Positions 20,943 through 31,779 of a stretch of 64,000 nucleotides of DNA are shown here, one piece after another. The notes beneath the pieces were generated by a model, which saw only the letters and a program-made list of their open reading frames with translations, ran no database searches and had not been told where the DNA came from. This DNA is from Rheum nobile. Lineage: Eukaryota; Streptophyta; Magnoliopsida; Caryophyllales; Polygonaceae. The position numbers and the translations under genes are program-made. The stretch lies in assembly GCA_027886185.1 (NCBI GenBank), contig WOAB01000893.1, positions 3,162,001-3,226,000 of the forward strand. Reading direction: 5' to 3'. The number at the start of each line of letters is the position of its first letter. The stretch's first letter is position 1.

Positions 20943-21539
20943 TGATGTGAATCAAGGATCGGGAATGACACGGTGCAAGGAATGGCTCGAAAGTTCTTCA
21001 ACTCGGCAATCAATTTCCAGAAATGTGACCTGAATTGAACAGGCTCGTTCTCTCTCGTATGGGGTTGGAATTGAGTGATTCCAAAGCCCAGAGTTAGGTC
21101 TTGAAGTTTAGTTTATTCCTTCCAAAATTGTGAATTTTCTGGGTAGGGAATAAAAAGATATGCCAGTTTTACTGAGATGCTGCTAAAAGATCCGGGATAG
21201 AAATCTGAGATGGTGAGAGTGTTGATGATGATGATGGATGCAACGGACTGAGATGGTGGAAGTTGAAGGGATAAGTGCTCTCCTTGGCTGGATATTACGC
21301 ACCAACAAGAAGGAGCAAGGGATATGAGCACTCTTTGATGGATATGACGCACCAACAAAGAAGCTCTTGAATCCGATCTTGGATATGACTCACCAAGGAA
21401 GGATTCAAGTGTTTTTGGAGAGCTTGATGTTACTCACAAACTCAGGAAAAGAGAGCTTCAAATGATTTCTCAATGAGAGTTTTTCTTAATCAAATTCAAA
21501 ACTAAGTAAAACATAAGGGAGAGACGACTACCTATAGAG
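20149..21539. repeat. Tandem duplication, unit 2 (1391 bp)
   Basis: Second copy of 18758-20148. The junction shows 4-bp microhomology AGTC: unit 1 begins within GAAGTCTAAC, and the sequence after unit 2 is AGTCCTAGG. This is consistent with duplication by replication slippage or non-homologous repair. Confidence 0.92.
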
Positions 21540-22018
21540 AGTCCTAGGTCGTCTCCTTACAAGGCTTTCAATGCCTTAGAAATAATGCTAAAAAAACAGT
21601 CAAGAAACGCTCATATGAATGAGAGAAACGTCTCACTTGAAGTGCCTTCAAGTGTGCCTAATAAGGAAAAATGCATAAAAGGAAATAAGCTAAATTGCCT
21701 TGAAGAGAGGCCTTGAAGTGCTTGGTGGAGAGGCGCCGGTTTTGAACATTAAATGGCCGGCCTTGTTATTCCTTTTTGGGCTCCATTGGATCCGAGGCAA
21801 TCAAGAGAGTATAGGCGTCTCCTAGCTGTCTCCGTGTGGGTCCCATAGTAGCTAGGCCTTGCTTGAGTTGGCCTTGAAGCTCCTTGGCCTTAGCTCTAGT
21901 AATTCTCATGGGAAGATCTTGAGTAGGCTCCTTGGGATCTTCCTCTTGGCTAGGGGAGCTAGCTAGTCTTGGGGAACACCTTGGCTCGGACTTGGCTTGA
22001 TGGGATGGAATCACATCA
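20943..22018 (-). repeat. 3' LTR of element B
   Basis: TGATGTGAATCAAGG to GGAATCACATCA, 1076 bp, with terminal inverted repeats TGATGTGA/TCACATCA. The - strand of 21766-22014 encodes the CRM-type pol tail (MRITRAKAKELQGQLKQGL). Confidence 0.9.
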
Positions 22019-22592
22019 TCCTCCCCCCTTTAAAGAGATTCGTCCTCGAATCTAAGTGCCCTACAAGAATGACAGAATAATGAGGCTTTTGAATTCTACC
22101 AAGGAAATTAAAGGATTTAGTGATGACAATTCCAAGTTCTATATGAAATGATAAGAAGCATGCACAAGCTACTCCACTCTTCTTCATGGTTCTATGTTCA
22201 AGCTTAGGAGTGCAACTAACAACATAACGATCATGCTCATAAAGAATTATTGTGTGAACTAGATGCATTCTATAAGGCATGAATTGAGCAACAGAACTTT
22301 GATGTATGCATAAGTACCTAGTTCTATACCCAAAAACAAATTTAAGTGCATGAGATTCTCTACCCTTATAGAAATATTCTTGTTCAAGCAAAGGGATAGG
22401 AATACAAAAAGTAGAGACAAGTGGTACTTCCCTTAAAGGTGTCTTCTCCTTTTCAAGGCAAAAAGTGGCTTGGGCCATCCATGGCGTGGCTAGTGAAGAC
22501 AAAGAGCTTTGCTTGATGGTAGGCAGAAAATTACTTATTGGAGTAGTTGGAGAAGGTTCCAAAATTTCTTCTTCCTTTTGTTGTGGCCTCAA
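22011..22592 (-). CDS. Unrecognised ORF of element B
   Basis: 193 residues; I do not recognise a domain. The N-terminal 50 residues are Ser/Pro/Glu-rich. The rest is hydrophobic and aromatic with regularly spaced Cys/His (for example FVFGYRTRYLCIHQSSVAQF, VHTIILYEHDRYVVSCTP, SGVACACFLSFHIELGIVI), suggesting a folded beta-rich protein. Its last residues (HLDSRTNLFKGG) match the final residues of CRM pol just before the LTR (compare SDSRSNIFQG in A), so it appears fused to the remnant pol 3' end. It replaces the missing pol. It could be captured sequence or a degenerate gag-derived protein. The ORF is intact, which hints at recent activity. Confidence 0.5.
   Translation of the reverse strand: MRPQQKEEEILEPSPTTPISNFLPTIKQSSLSSLATPWMAQATFCLEKEKTPLREVPLVSTFCIPIPLLEQEYFYKGRESHALKFVFGYRTRYLCIHQSSVAQFMPYRMHLVHTIILYEHDRYVVSCTPKLEHRTMKKSGVACACFLSFHIELGIVITKSFNFLGRIQKPHYSVILVGHLDSRTNLFKGGRMM
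22019..22035 (-). other. Polypurine tract of element B
   Basis: The - strand reads CTTTAAAGGGGGGAGGA directly before the LTR. Confidence 0.8.
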
Positions 22593-22744
22593 CTCCTCTT
22601 CATAGGGGGTTGCAATTCTGCCTTGAGCTCTACTTCACATTTGGTTGGCTCAAGTTTCTTTTCTTTGGCATCCTTCCTTAAATCCTGATTGGCAATAGGC
22701 GAGGTCTCCATTGTAGATTCCTTGAAGATCAAAGATGGCATGGC

Positions 22745-23047
22745 TTATGGAAGTGAAGGAAATGACAAGTCTCCTCCAATGTGAGAGGATCGGAAGCCTT
22801 TAGCCACCCTTGTAACACTACTTAGGCGGTTCTCGAATACCCCAACTCTAGCTCCCAAGCGTCTAAGGCCAGCTTGGAACTCTTGTTGAACCTCTCTAAA
22901 TCGGCCATCAAACCTTGCCTCAAGGTTCCTAATAGCCTCCAAGAGAGTATCCATGGTGGTTTGCTCATTGATGCCTAAAGGTGCATTGTCCGAGCCTCCA
23001 CCAACTAGATTCTCACCCATTGTACCTGGCTGCAAAGTCAAGCACAT
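22745..23047 (-). CDS. Gag N-terminal fragment of element B
   Basis: About 100 residues from the first Met, or 91 from the Met in MGENLVGGGSD. Helical pattern NLEARFDGRFREVQQEF, then RRLGARVGVFENRLSSV. It matches the N-termini of the E and A gags and then stops (TAA at 22745), without capsid core or zinc knuckle. It may act only as a leader peptide. Confidence 0.6.
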   Translation of the reverse strand: MCLTLQPGTMGENLVGGGSDNAPLGINEQTTMDTLLEAIRNLEARFDGRFREVQQEFQAGLRRLGARVGVFENRLSSVTRVAKGFRSSHIGGDLSFPSLP

Positions 23048-23752
23048 GACACAACCAAACTCGAAAACATCATGTCAAATGGACCCCACACACGCGAGGG
23101 TCCCAAAACTGAACCTTAAGCAACAGAGATCTCAAGCAAACAAGCTTAAGGACAAGATTACAAACTCAGTTTTGTGAAGGGCAAATCAGTTTGTGGTTCA
23201 AAGAAGATAACAAGAGTATCCTTTAAAAGTGCTTAAGTTATGCTACAAATGAAGCTAAGGAAGGTACTTGATATCCTAACTTATAAAACTCCTACGTCAA
23301 TACAACTTGCACACAATCAAAGATTACAACTCTTGTGTTGCCTCACTTTTTCTTGGTCACTCCCTTTTAAATGGTGACCGGATTTTTCTAAGCACAACCA
23401 CTTTTTTCTCATGAGTATTTCAAGCTAAAAGAGGTTGGATTCTAACCAACTGCTCCCTCTTAGCAACTAAACTTAGGAGGGTTGGTTACTAACCAACTTC
23501 TTCTCCCAAACACTTTGAATTTTACTTCTAAGACTGAATTCAAAAGGGTATAATCTCACTTGCAATTTACTTAGATAAATTCAGAATTTTTACTTGTTAA
23601 AATGTCGTCCCCTTAACCTTGTAAGTCAACACTTGATTTATGCACAACTTAAGCAAAGATAAACAATACTCAAGTATTAAAAATTGGGTGACAAAACAAT
23701 AGCTAAATCAGGTAATAATTCAAGACAAGCAAATATGGTAACAAGCAAATGT
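23048..23752 (-). other. Leader of element B, proximal part
   Basis: No ORF. A/T-rich leader similar to 17134-17718. It is interrupted at 23753 by the copia element, and the AATGT at 23748-23752 is the left copy of that element's target duplication. Confidence 0.65.
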
Positions 23753-24070
23753 TGTCATCATCCTCCCACGTCCATGACAGCTATCCACTCGGTCCCACTA
23801 GCCAGCCTGGCTCAAATCATGGATGATTTCTTATTGCTGCAGAATCGATTGTGCCCCAGACCTGCAAGAATTGGTCATGCCTTTTTATTCTTTGTTTTAT
23901 TCTCCTATATATGCTCTCTTGTAATCTGAATGTAATTATCGAAGATAATTCTTCCTGTCTTCTTTCTCAAATATCAAAAACCCAGAAAGCTCTCAAAGCA
24001 TCCATGGCTGGATGCTCCTTTCACTAAATCTTCTTCTGCTAGCTCCTAATCGATCCTACAAAATCTGTTA
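23753..24070 (+). repeat. 5' LTR of the Ale-like element
   Basis: 318 bp. Holds a ~44-bp segment (about 23836-23879) absent from the 3' LTR, so the older state is unclear. Confidence 0.92.
23904..23913 (+). promoter_or_regulatory. TATA-like box in the Ale-like LTR
   Basis: CCTATATATG lies in the middle of the LTR, about 165 bp before its end, at a position suitable for the element's promoter. It is repeated in the 3' LTR near 28609. Confidence 0.5.
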
Positions 24071-24083
24071 TGGTATCAGAGCT
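24071..24083 (+). other. Primer-binding site, initiator tRNA-Met
   Basis: TGGTATCAGAGCT begins directly after the 5' LTR and matches the classic plant tRNA-iMet primer site. Confidence 0.9.
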
Positions 24084-24117
24084 ACTTAGTTAGTAGATAC
24101 AAAAATAGAAAAACTCA

Positions 24118-27100
24118 ATGGGGGACGATCATGTTTCCGGGCAGATGAAGACCAGTGGAGGAGGAGATTCAACCATCGATTCGAATGACCCCCTGTTCTT
24201 ACATCATTCAGACCATCCAAATTACGTTCTATCAACAGAGCTTCTAAACGATCGAAACTATTATCAATGGAGGAGATCTGTGGAGGTTTCCCTGAATGCG
24301 AAGAACAAGCTTAGCTTTGTCGATGGAACCTGCTCAAAACCGGCTTCGGACTCTCCTCTGCTCGCGAGATGGAACAGATGGAACAGCATGGTGATTGCTT
24401 GGCTACAGCACTCGGTGGAGAAGGATATAGTTGAGACTCTTCTATATTGCGACACGGCCGTTCAGATCTGGGATGAGCTAAAGATGAGGTTTGGTTTCCC
24501 TAACTGTACACGGGTCTTTCAGGTACAAAATGAGCTATTCAATGTCTCTCAAGGAAACTTGTCCATAACTGCTTATTTCACCAAGTTTAAGAAGCTATGG
24601 GATGAGTATTTTGCTCTCGTTGAGCTCTCTAAATGCACCTCTTGTGGGACTGTTGCAAAAATACCCTCATTCCTGTACAACCAGCAGGTAGTGCAATTCT
24701 TGGTAGGTCTCAATGATGCCTACAACATGGTGAGAGGAAATGTGTTGATGATGAAACCAACACCGAACATTGCTGAAGTGTATCACCTTGTTCTCCATGA
24801 TGAGAAACAACGTGAGCTGAGGTCTGTTTCTGGAATAGGAGGTGACTCTACTGCTTTGTATTCACAGAGGAATCAAGGAAATAGCAAGGGAATTTCTGGT
24901 GCTAATGGAAATGGTGGTCATGGAAATGGAACAGGACATTCTAGAGGAGGAGACAGAGGTTCTACTCCTGAACAGAGGAGAACCGTGTATTTTTGTGAGC
25001 ACTGCAAGATTCAGGGACACACCATTGAGAGATGCTTTAAGATACATGGTTATCCCGGTCAAAGGAATAAAAAAGATAAACAGAGGGGTCAAGTTTATTC
25101 AGCCAACAACAGCAACATCAAGGAAAATGAGCAGAATGACTCTCCTAGGGGTACACAGGATGCCTCTGAAAAGACACCAATGTTGACAAAAGACCAGTAC
25201 AACCAATTGCTTGCTTTACTGAGCAATAGTGAGATTGCTGATTCAAAAGGAAACAAGGGTGGAATGATGTTAGGTAAATTTTTCTCTTTCTTTAGTCATG
25301 GTGATATTCATCAATGGATCATAGATAGTGGGGCAACCCATCATATCACACCTAACCTATCCTTATTTGACCATTACAACCCTTTACCTACTGTTGATTA
25401 TATTACCATGCTTGATGGGTCAAAATCCAGCATAAAGCACATAGGGGCTGTCAAATTGCATAGTGGCCTAATCCTGCACAATGTCTTACATGTTCCATCT
25501 TTCTCATACAATTTGCTCTCAGTATCTCAACTGACTAAGGACCTTAAATCTAAATTGTTGTTTACTCAATCTCAATGTTTACTTCTCCAGGACCCTTCCA
25601 TGAACAATTCAATAGTTCTTGGTGATCTCCACAAAGGCCTTTATCTCACCAACATCAACCACTCTTCTACTGCATCCTGCCCTATTGCCACGGCCAACTC
25701 TTCCTCCACAACTAAACACTTGGAAGCTATTGCCTACGCCTCTACTTTAGAGCTTTGGCATCATAGATTGGGGCATGTCCCATATGGTCAAATGCATCTT
25801 TTTCCTTTTATTCAAGCTACTGGGATTGTTAAACCAACTCACTGTGATGTTTGTCCATTAGCCCGACAACATAGGGGTTCTTTCCCTATTAGTACAATCA
25901 AAACTTTTTGTCCATTTCAAATGCTTCATGTTGATATTTGGGGACCTTATTCTACCACTACATACAATGGTTTTAGATTTTTCTTGACTGTTGTTGATGA
26001 TTTCACTCGCACAACCTGGACACATCTCCTGTCCCACAAAAGCAATGCCTTTTCTATTCTCCAATCTTTTATTACTCTTGTTGAAAAACAATTTGAGGCC
26101 AAAGTTAAAGTGATTCGGTCAGACAACGGGTCTGAATTCTGCAGCTCAGCTGCTCAGGAATTTTATTCTAATCAAGGGATCATACACCAAAAATCTTGTG
26201 TTGATACCCCTCAACAAAATGGGGTGGTGGAACGAAAACACAAACACCTTTTAGAAACTGCCCGAGCCCTTTTGTTTCAGTCCAACCTACCTACTACTTA
26301 CTGGGGTGAGAGTATCCTGCATGCCACCTATTTAATCAACAGATTTCCCATGACATCTCTCAAGTTCAAGACCCCATTTGAAGTCCTTCATCACACACCA
26401 CCTACATATGATCATCTCAAACCTTTTGGTTGCCTGTGTTTTGCCAGCACACTCAAAGCTCATCGACTCAAACTTGATCCCAGAAGCCAGCCATGTGTCT
26501 TTCTTGGCTTTCCTCCAGGGGTAAAGGGTTATCGTGTCCTCAACCTTCACACTCGCAAGGTGTTTGTCTCCAGGGACATTATTTTTCATGAATCCATCTT
26601 TCCCTTTAAGCTCCACAAAACTGACCTAAACACCACTCCATTACCTGTCCTTGTTCCCGATTTCCTTGATGACTTCAGTCCCCATGTTACTGCCCCTGAA
26701 GCTCCCCATGACTCCACTCCTATGGAGGAACCACCCTCCAGTGAACATGTTTCCCATATGACTCCCTCATCTCCTCATGTTGCTCCACCCACGAGACAGT
26801 CCACACGAACACATCGACCACCTACTCACCTACAAGATTATGTGTGCAACTTGTCTCTCCCTTCCTCTCAATTCCCGTTATCCCCTGCATTCATGTGTTC
26901 TCTTGCCAAACCACAATGTTATTCCGCTGCCAAACCTTCATTTTCTTTCCCCACTGAACCCAAAACCTACCTCCAAGCCTCTAGGGATCCATTATGGATT
27001 GATGCTATGACTAAGGAAATTGTTGCTTTACAGGACAACCATACTTGGGATTGTGTTGCTTTGCCAACAGGTAAGAAGACAGTGGGCTGCAAATGGGTCT

Positions 27101-28575
27101 TCAAAATCAAGCTCAAAGCTGATGGTTCTGTGGAACGTTACAAGGCCCGGCTTGTTGCCAAAGGATACACACAACAACACGATGTCAACTATGACGAGAC
27201 CTTTTCTCCCGTTGTTCGCATGACCACTATTCGCGCTCTATTAGCTTTGGTTGTGACACGAGGATGGACTGTTTTCCAACTAGATGGCAACAACGCTTTT
27301 CTTCATGGCGATTTGTTCGAAGAGGTATATATGTCCATGCCTGAAGGTCTTCCTAATCCTTCTCACCTTGTTTGTCGCCTTCGCAAGTCATTATATGGCC
27401 TCAAACAGGCATCGAGACAATGGTATCACAAGTTGGCCTCCACACTTAAGAGCATTAATTTTGTCCAGTCCCAGTTTGATTCCTCCTTGTTCCTTCAAGT
27501 TTTTGGGACTGATATTACTCTCATTGCAGTCTACGTTGATGATATTTTGGTTACTAGAACCAATGCTCAAGTTATTAGTCATTTGAAGTCTACACTTCAT
27601 TCTCTATTCAACATTAAAGACCTTGGCAGATTAAATTATTTCTTGGGGATGGAAGTCGCATACTCGCAGGATTCGCTGATACTCTCCCAACGCAAGTTTG
27701 CTTGTGAATTGTTGCAGGATGCTGCCCTGGGTTCTGTTTCCCCATGTGTTACGCCCCTGCCTCTCAACTTCAAACTCACGGACATTGATTCTGGACCCCT
27801 CCTATCTGATGCTACTCCTTATCGCAGTTTGGTAGGCAAGCTTAATTACCTCACCAACACTCGCCCGGATCTTTCATTTGTTGTTCAAACCTTGAGTCAA
27901 TTTCTGCAAAAGCCATAAGCTGCTCACTGGTCTGCTCTCACCCATGTTCTCCGCTATGTTCAGGGGACTCTTGATTATGGTGTCTTATTTCGTCCAGGTA
28001 TTTCCTTGACTCTTCAAGCTTTCTCTGACTCGGATTGGGTTGCTTGCCCCTTTACTCGACGATCTGTGACTGGTTACGTGCTCCTCTTGGGTCCCAATCC
28101 CATTTGCTGGCGCTCCAAAAAGCAAGCTAATGTTTCTCGTAGTTCCTCTGAAGCAGAGTATCGAGCCATGTCTCATGTTGCGTCTGAAATCACTTGGCTT
28201 GTTGGTCTTCTTCATGAATTGGGCATTTCTCATCTCACTCCTGTCACCCTTCATTGTGATAACAAATCCGCCATTCATATTTCCCGCAATCCCGTTTTTC
28301 ACGAACGGACGAAACATATTGAAATCGACTGCCACTTCACTCGCGAAAAGGTCATGGAAGGTCTGCTACAGCTTTCTTACTTGCCCACTCAACATCAATT
28401 AGCTGATGTACTCACCAAAATTCTCCCATCTTCACAACATCGAGAGCTCTTATCCAAGTTGGGCATGTCCTTAGCTAACCCTGCTCCAGCTTGCGGGGGG
28501 GTGTCATCATCCTCCCACGTCCATGACAGCTATCCACTCGGTCCCACTAGCCAGCCTGGCTCAAATCATGGATGA
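24118..28575 (+). pseudogene. Copia gag-pol polyprotein with one internal stop
   Basis: A single frame runs from ATG at 24118 to TGA at 28573, broken only by TAA at 27916-27918. Order: gag (residues 1-250) with zinc knuckle CEHCKIQGHTIERC near 300; protease WIIDSGATHHIT near 400; integrase with HHCC finger (HRLGH, CDVC) and catalytic residues in HVDIWGPY, IRSDNGSEF and QQNGVVERKHKH; RT with FQLDGNNAFLHG and the box YVDDILVT; RNase H with AFSDSDWVACP and SSSEAEYRAM after the stop. The stop lies where a CAA codon is likely (AAGCCA-TAA-GCTGCTCAC), between RT and RNase H. Otherwise no frameshift was seen. The first 1266 residues are intact; RNase H would be lost without readthrough. Confidence 0.92.
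28489..28501 (+). other. Polypurine tract of the Ale-like element
   Basis: GCTTGCGGGGGGG immediately precedes the 3' LTR. Confidence 0.8.
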
Positions 28576-28775
28576 TTTCTTATGCCTTTTTATTCTTTGT
28601 TTTATTCTCCTATATATGCTCTCTTGTAATCTGAATGTAATTATCGAAGATAATTTTTCCTATCTTCTTTCTCAAATATCAAAAACCCAGAAAGCTCTCA
28701 AAGCATCCATGGCTGGATGCTCCTTTCACTAAATCTTCTTCTGCTAGCTCCTAATCGATCCTACAAAATCTGTTA
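28502..28775 (+). repeat. 3' LTR of the Ale-like element
   Basis: 274 bp, ends AATCTGTTA. The last codons of pol read into it. Confidence 0.92.
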
Positions 28776-29052
28776 AATGTGGTATAAATTGAAGGCCTTT
28801 GAATTGCTGTCTTGTAACTGCCAAATTAATTGAGTTTACTGGTTTTTTGGAGTTATGAGGTCGTCTTCAACCTTGGGAGAACAGGATCTCAACGTCTCTT
28901 AAGGGTTTCTCACAATTTTCAATCACAAACTCAAGAACACAAAACAGAATTGAAAACCGATAAGAACAACACTTAAGCTTGCTTGTAATCCGATTTCTTT
29001 GCACTTAAAACTCAGTTTAGATGACCATACCTCGCATGGCTCTGATACCAAA
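28776..29052 (-). other. Leader of element B, distal part, with primer-binding site
   Basis: Continues the B leader past the copia insertion. The primer site is 29030-29050, - strand TGGTATCAGAGCCATGCGAGG less its last base, complementary to initiator tRNA-Met. Two bases separate it from the LTR. No ORF of interest. Confidence 0.78.
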
Positions 29053-29393
29053 TGATGTGAATCAAGGATCGGGAATGACATGGTGCAAGAAATGGCTCGA
29101 AAGTTCTTCTTCAACTCGGCAATCAATTTCCAGAAATGTGACCTGAATTGAACTGGCTCGTTCTCTCTTGTCTGGGGTTGGAATTGAGTGATTCCAAATG
29201 CCAGAGTTAGATCTTGAAGTCTAATTTATTCCCTCCAAAATTGAGAATTTTCTGTGCGGGGAATAAAAAGATATGCCAGTTTTACTGAGATGCTGCTGAA
29301 AGATCCGGGATAGAAATTTGAGATGGTGAGAGTGTTGATGATGATGATGGATGCAACGGACTGAGATGGTGGAAGTTGAAGGGATAAGTGCTC
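29053..29393 (-). repeat. Truncated 5' LTR of element B
   Basis: Matches the first ~340 bp of 20943-22018 and stops in GATAAGTGCTC, where a different LTR (TGATAAGGATCG) begins at 29395. Confidence 0.88.
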
Positions 29394-29394
29394 G

Positions 29395-30290
29395 TGATAA
29401 GGATCGACTTGGGGTTGAATTCGGTCCAAGGAAAGGCGACAACTTCAGATGGACGTCAATCTGTGCAGTCTTGGGACTTGGGCGATTTCTGGCGGGTGTT
29501 TGATCAATTCCTTCGGCTCTCCTGGGGTAGAAAGCTGGCTTACGAGGAGATGATGAAGTGTATGTGTGGTGGTGAGGCGATGGTGAAGGATAAGCAACTC
29601 AACTGCCAATGGAATCAACCACCGGGTGAGAAGGATATGAGAATTCAATCGGTTTGGATAAGAACCACCAAACTGGCTTTGAATTCGAGTAAGAGACACG
29701 AGCTCTTGATTTGAGACTTGAAGAAATGCAGGAAATGAAGCTAAGAACAAGTTAAAATGAAGAGATACTCAGGTTTCAAGTCTGTCTAAAACAAAGGAGA
29801 ACTTCGGCTTATATAACCCACTAACAAGTAGCCTAAGGGTTGCCGAAGAATTGAATGCATAAGTGAAACGATAAGTCACTTCTCCTGGGCGTTTTTCTTA
29901 AAATACCAAAAATTGGCCTGGAAGTTCGAACAATTTCCGAGTGAAAATGGGCCAAAAATTCAGAGAAAATTCCCTAGGCGGGCTGGTGATCCGGTTGGAA
30001 ATAACTCTAACTTGATTGGGCTCGTTCTCCGTCGTCAGGACTCGGAATTGGGTGATTCCAAATCCCAGAGTTGCATCTTGAAGTCTACTTGAATCCTTCA
30101 AAATTTGAGCTCCAATAGATAAGGGATCTGGAAGATATGACCTTTTTCCTGAGAGGTTGCAGCTGAATCCGAGAAGGTATTGCCTTGGGTGGGTTGGCCG
30201 CTCTTGTCTTGGGCTTGTGAGGCTCCCCTTCACCTTTGGGCGCCTTCTTGTCTTGGGCTTGGCCTTGAGGAGCAAGTCCAAAAGAAATCC
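29395..30290 (-). repeat. Chimeric LTR remnant, A-subfamily start
   Basis: Starts TGATAAGGATCGACTTGGGG, like the A LTR at 3798, and follows it for ~200 bp before diverging. From about 29970 it carries the shared LTR module (GGCTCGTTCTCCGTCG, GGTGATTCCAAATCCCAGAG). From 30180 it carries a Lys/Pro-coding tail (- strand, GEGEPHKPKTRAANPPK). The expected end ATCACATCA is missing, so it is truncated or recombined. No target duplication was found. Confidence 0.6.
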
Positions 30291-30479
30291 TCAACCCAAC
30301 AAACCATCATCATCCTACTCAACATGTCCAACCTATAACATAAGCAACATTGCCACTTCTCTATCCCTCCTAGAGTCCCCCTTACATTTGATTCTCATTC
30401 TAATTTTACAAGAATCAACATCAAGAGACTTTTGGTTAAAAATCATATCATTCCTAAGCCTCCATGTTGAGTAAACAGC
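30291..30479. other. No gene seen
   Basis: AT-rich sequence between the LTR remnant and the LINE remnant. It may be the 3' continuation of the LINE fragment. Confidence 0.4.
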
Positions 30480-30950
30480 AGCATTAATAGCCAACACTAC
30501 ACCTTACAATCTCAAGGACTTCTGCCCTCTTCCTCTAGAAAGCCACTCCATCCATTCGACAATGGATTGCTTCCATGCTCTAATCTTCTTCCACTCCATG
30601 ACCTTCCTAAGAACAGAAGAGGAAACACTGCACTGCCACCATAAGTGCACCTCGGATTCAGGAGCAAGGCCACACAGAACACATGAAGGAGGAACATTAA
30701 TACCCCATTTGTGCAGTTTCTCTCTAGTTGGTAGCCTACCAAGCATAGCTAACTAACAAATGAAGGACCATCTTCTAGGTTGAATACCTTTCCACAATAT
30801 GGACCATTTCATCTCTACACTTCCATGAGACCTCCATGCACTCCATTTGATCATGCTCAGATCCATATTAGCTTCCTCATATCTCCCAGGACTAGCATTG
30901 CTGCTAAGAAAAAGGTGCTTAGTTAAGTGTTTTATTGTTTTCTTAAGCAT
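30480..30950 (-). pseudogene. LINE remnant with zf-RVT domain
   Basis: The - strand encodes the conserved zinc-binding region that follows RT in plant LINEs: KWSILWKGIQPRRWSFIC, then LGRLPTREKLHKWGI, then CVLCGLAPESEVHLWWQCS. One stop lies between the two halves near 30750. It represents only a short 5'- and 3'-truncated piece and belongs to a LINE type different from the three RNase H LINEs farther right. Confidence 0.75.
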
Positions 30951-31385
30951 AGTTTACTTAAGTGCTTTATCAGTATCTTATGGCCATGCATAAAGGTATC
31001 GTGTCATTTATTGTTTTCTTAAGCATAGATTACTTAAGTGTTTTATTAAGCATTGATTATTGATTTTTCTGTTGCTATATGTAACTACTATATTATTTTT
31101 TTGCAAGACTTTAACGGAAAGTAATTTTTGCCAGGTTTTATTAGTTTTCATGCCATCTAAAATTGTTTCTTGTCTCATCACTTGTAACTACTATATTGCA
31201 ATGTACGCATTAATTTTTTTGTAGTACGTTTAATTTAAATATGCATACAATTTATATATATACTTATAAATTATAATATTCACAAACATTCTATATATTT
31301 TTTGTACGCAAAGTGTTGATATAGAAAATGGGGGTATAACTTATTTTGGAATGTTTTGTATAGAAAATGGATCCATGATCTAAAA
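30951..31385. other. AT-rich DNA without recognisable gene
   Basis: Contains a loose repeat of GTTTTATTGTTTTCTTAAGCATAG/TACTTAAGTG around 30925-31060, otherwise low-complexity A/T sequence. Confidence 0.6.
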
Positions 31386-31750
31386 AAACATAGCGGTTTT
31401 TTGACAAAAGCGCAATAAAAAAATGCTGAAATTTAAATTGAACAAAAACGCATTTATAACGCTTTTTTCAGAAAAAGCGATGTGAGTGATGAATTTTGTT
31501 ATATCGCTTTTTTCATCAAAAGCGCTATGAGTGATTATCACACGCATAACACTTTTTTAGAAAAAGCGCTAAGCTAAAGTAGTATTTAAATAAAATAAAA
31601 ATAGAATAAGCATAACGCTTTTTCTAAAAATGCGCTATACGTGTAATTTTTTATAGCGCTTCCACAAAAAGCGCTATAAATGTGTAATACCGCAGTTATA
31701 TAGACAACACTCGTAAAACCGCTATCCTCTTTGTAAAAAAAGCGCTATGC
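31386..31750. repeat. Cluster of AGCGCTTTTT/AAAAAGCGCT palindromes (CACTA-like subterminal region)
   Basis: At least eight partial palindromes of the form (A)GCGCTTTTTNNAAAAAGCGCT in both orientations (for example near 31460, 31505, 31550, 31620, 31655, 31735). This arrangement is typical of CACTA subterminal regions, where transposase binds. I saw no CACTA terminus or transposase next to it. Confidence 0.55.
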
Positions 31751-31779
31751 CAAAGCAATTATGTATTTTTGACTTGTGT

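Larger units (their letters stand above)
23753..28775 (+). mobile_element. Ale-like Ty1/copia element
   Basis: 5023 bp with short LTRs, TGTCATCATCC at the start and AATCTGTTA at the end, flanked by a perfect duplication AATGT (23748-23752 and 28776-28780). Complete set: LTR, initiator-Met primer site, gag-pol, polypurine tract, LTR. Small size, short LTRs and the gag type (LNDRNYYQWRRSVEVSLNAK) fit the Ale/Retrofit lineage. LTRs differ mainly by a ~44-bp indel, so insertion is recent. Confidence 0.93.
20943..29393 (-). mobile_element. Non-autonomous CRM-like element B
   Basis: 3' LTR 20943-22018, polypurine tract, unrecognised ORF (22011-22592), gag N-terminus (22745-23047), leader (23048-23752 and 28776-29029, split by the Ale-like copia element), primer site, truncated 5' LTR (29053-29393). 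Capsid core, protease, RT, RNase H and integrase are all missing, leaving ~2 kb of interior. The bases before the 3' LTR (GAGCT, 20938-20942) are the target in D RNase H. The matching duplication is lost because the 5' LTR is cut at 29393. Confidence 0.78.

Noticed and set aside
3798..22018. Window is centromeric because of CRM-like elements
   Set aside because: CRM assignment is by motifs only, copies are defective and old, and no centromeric satellite array is seen.
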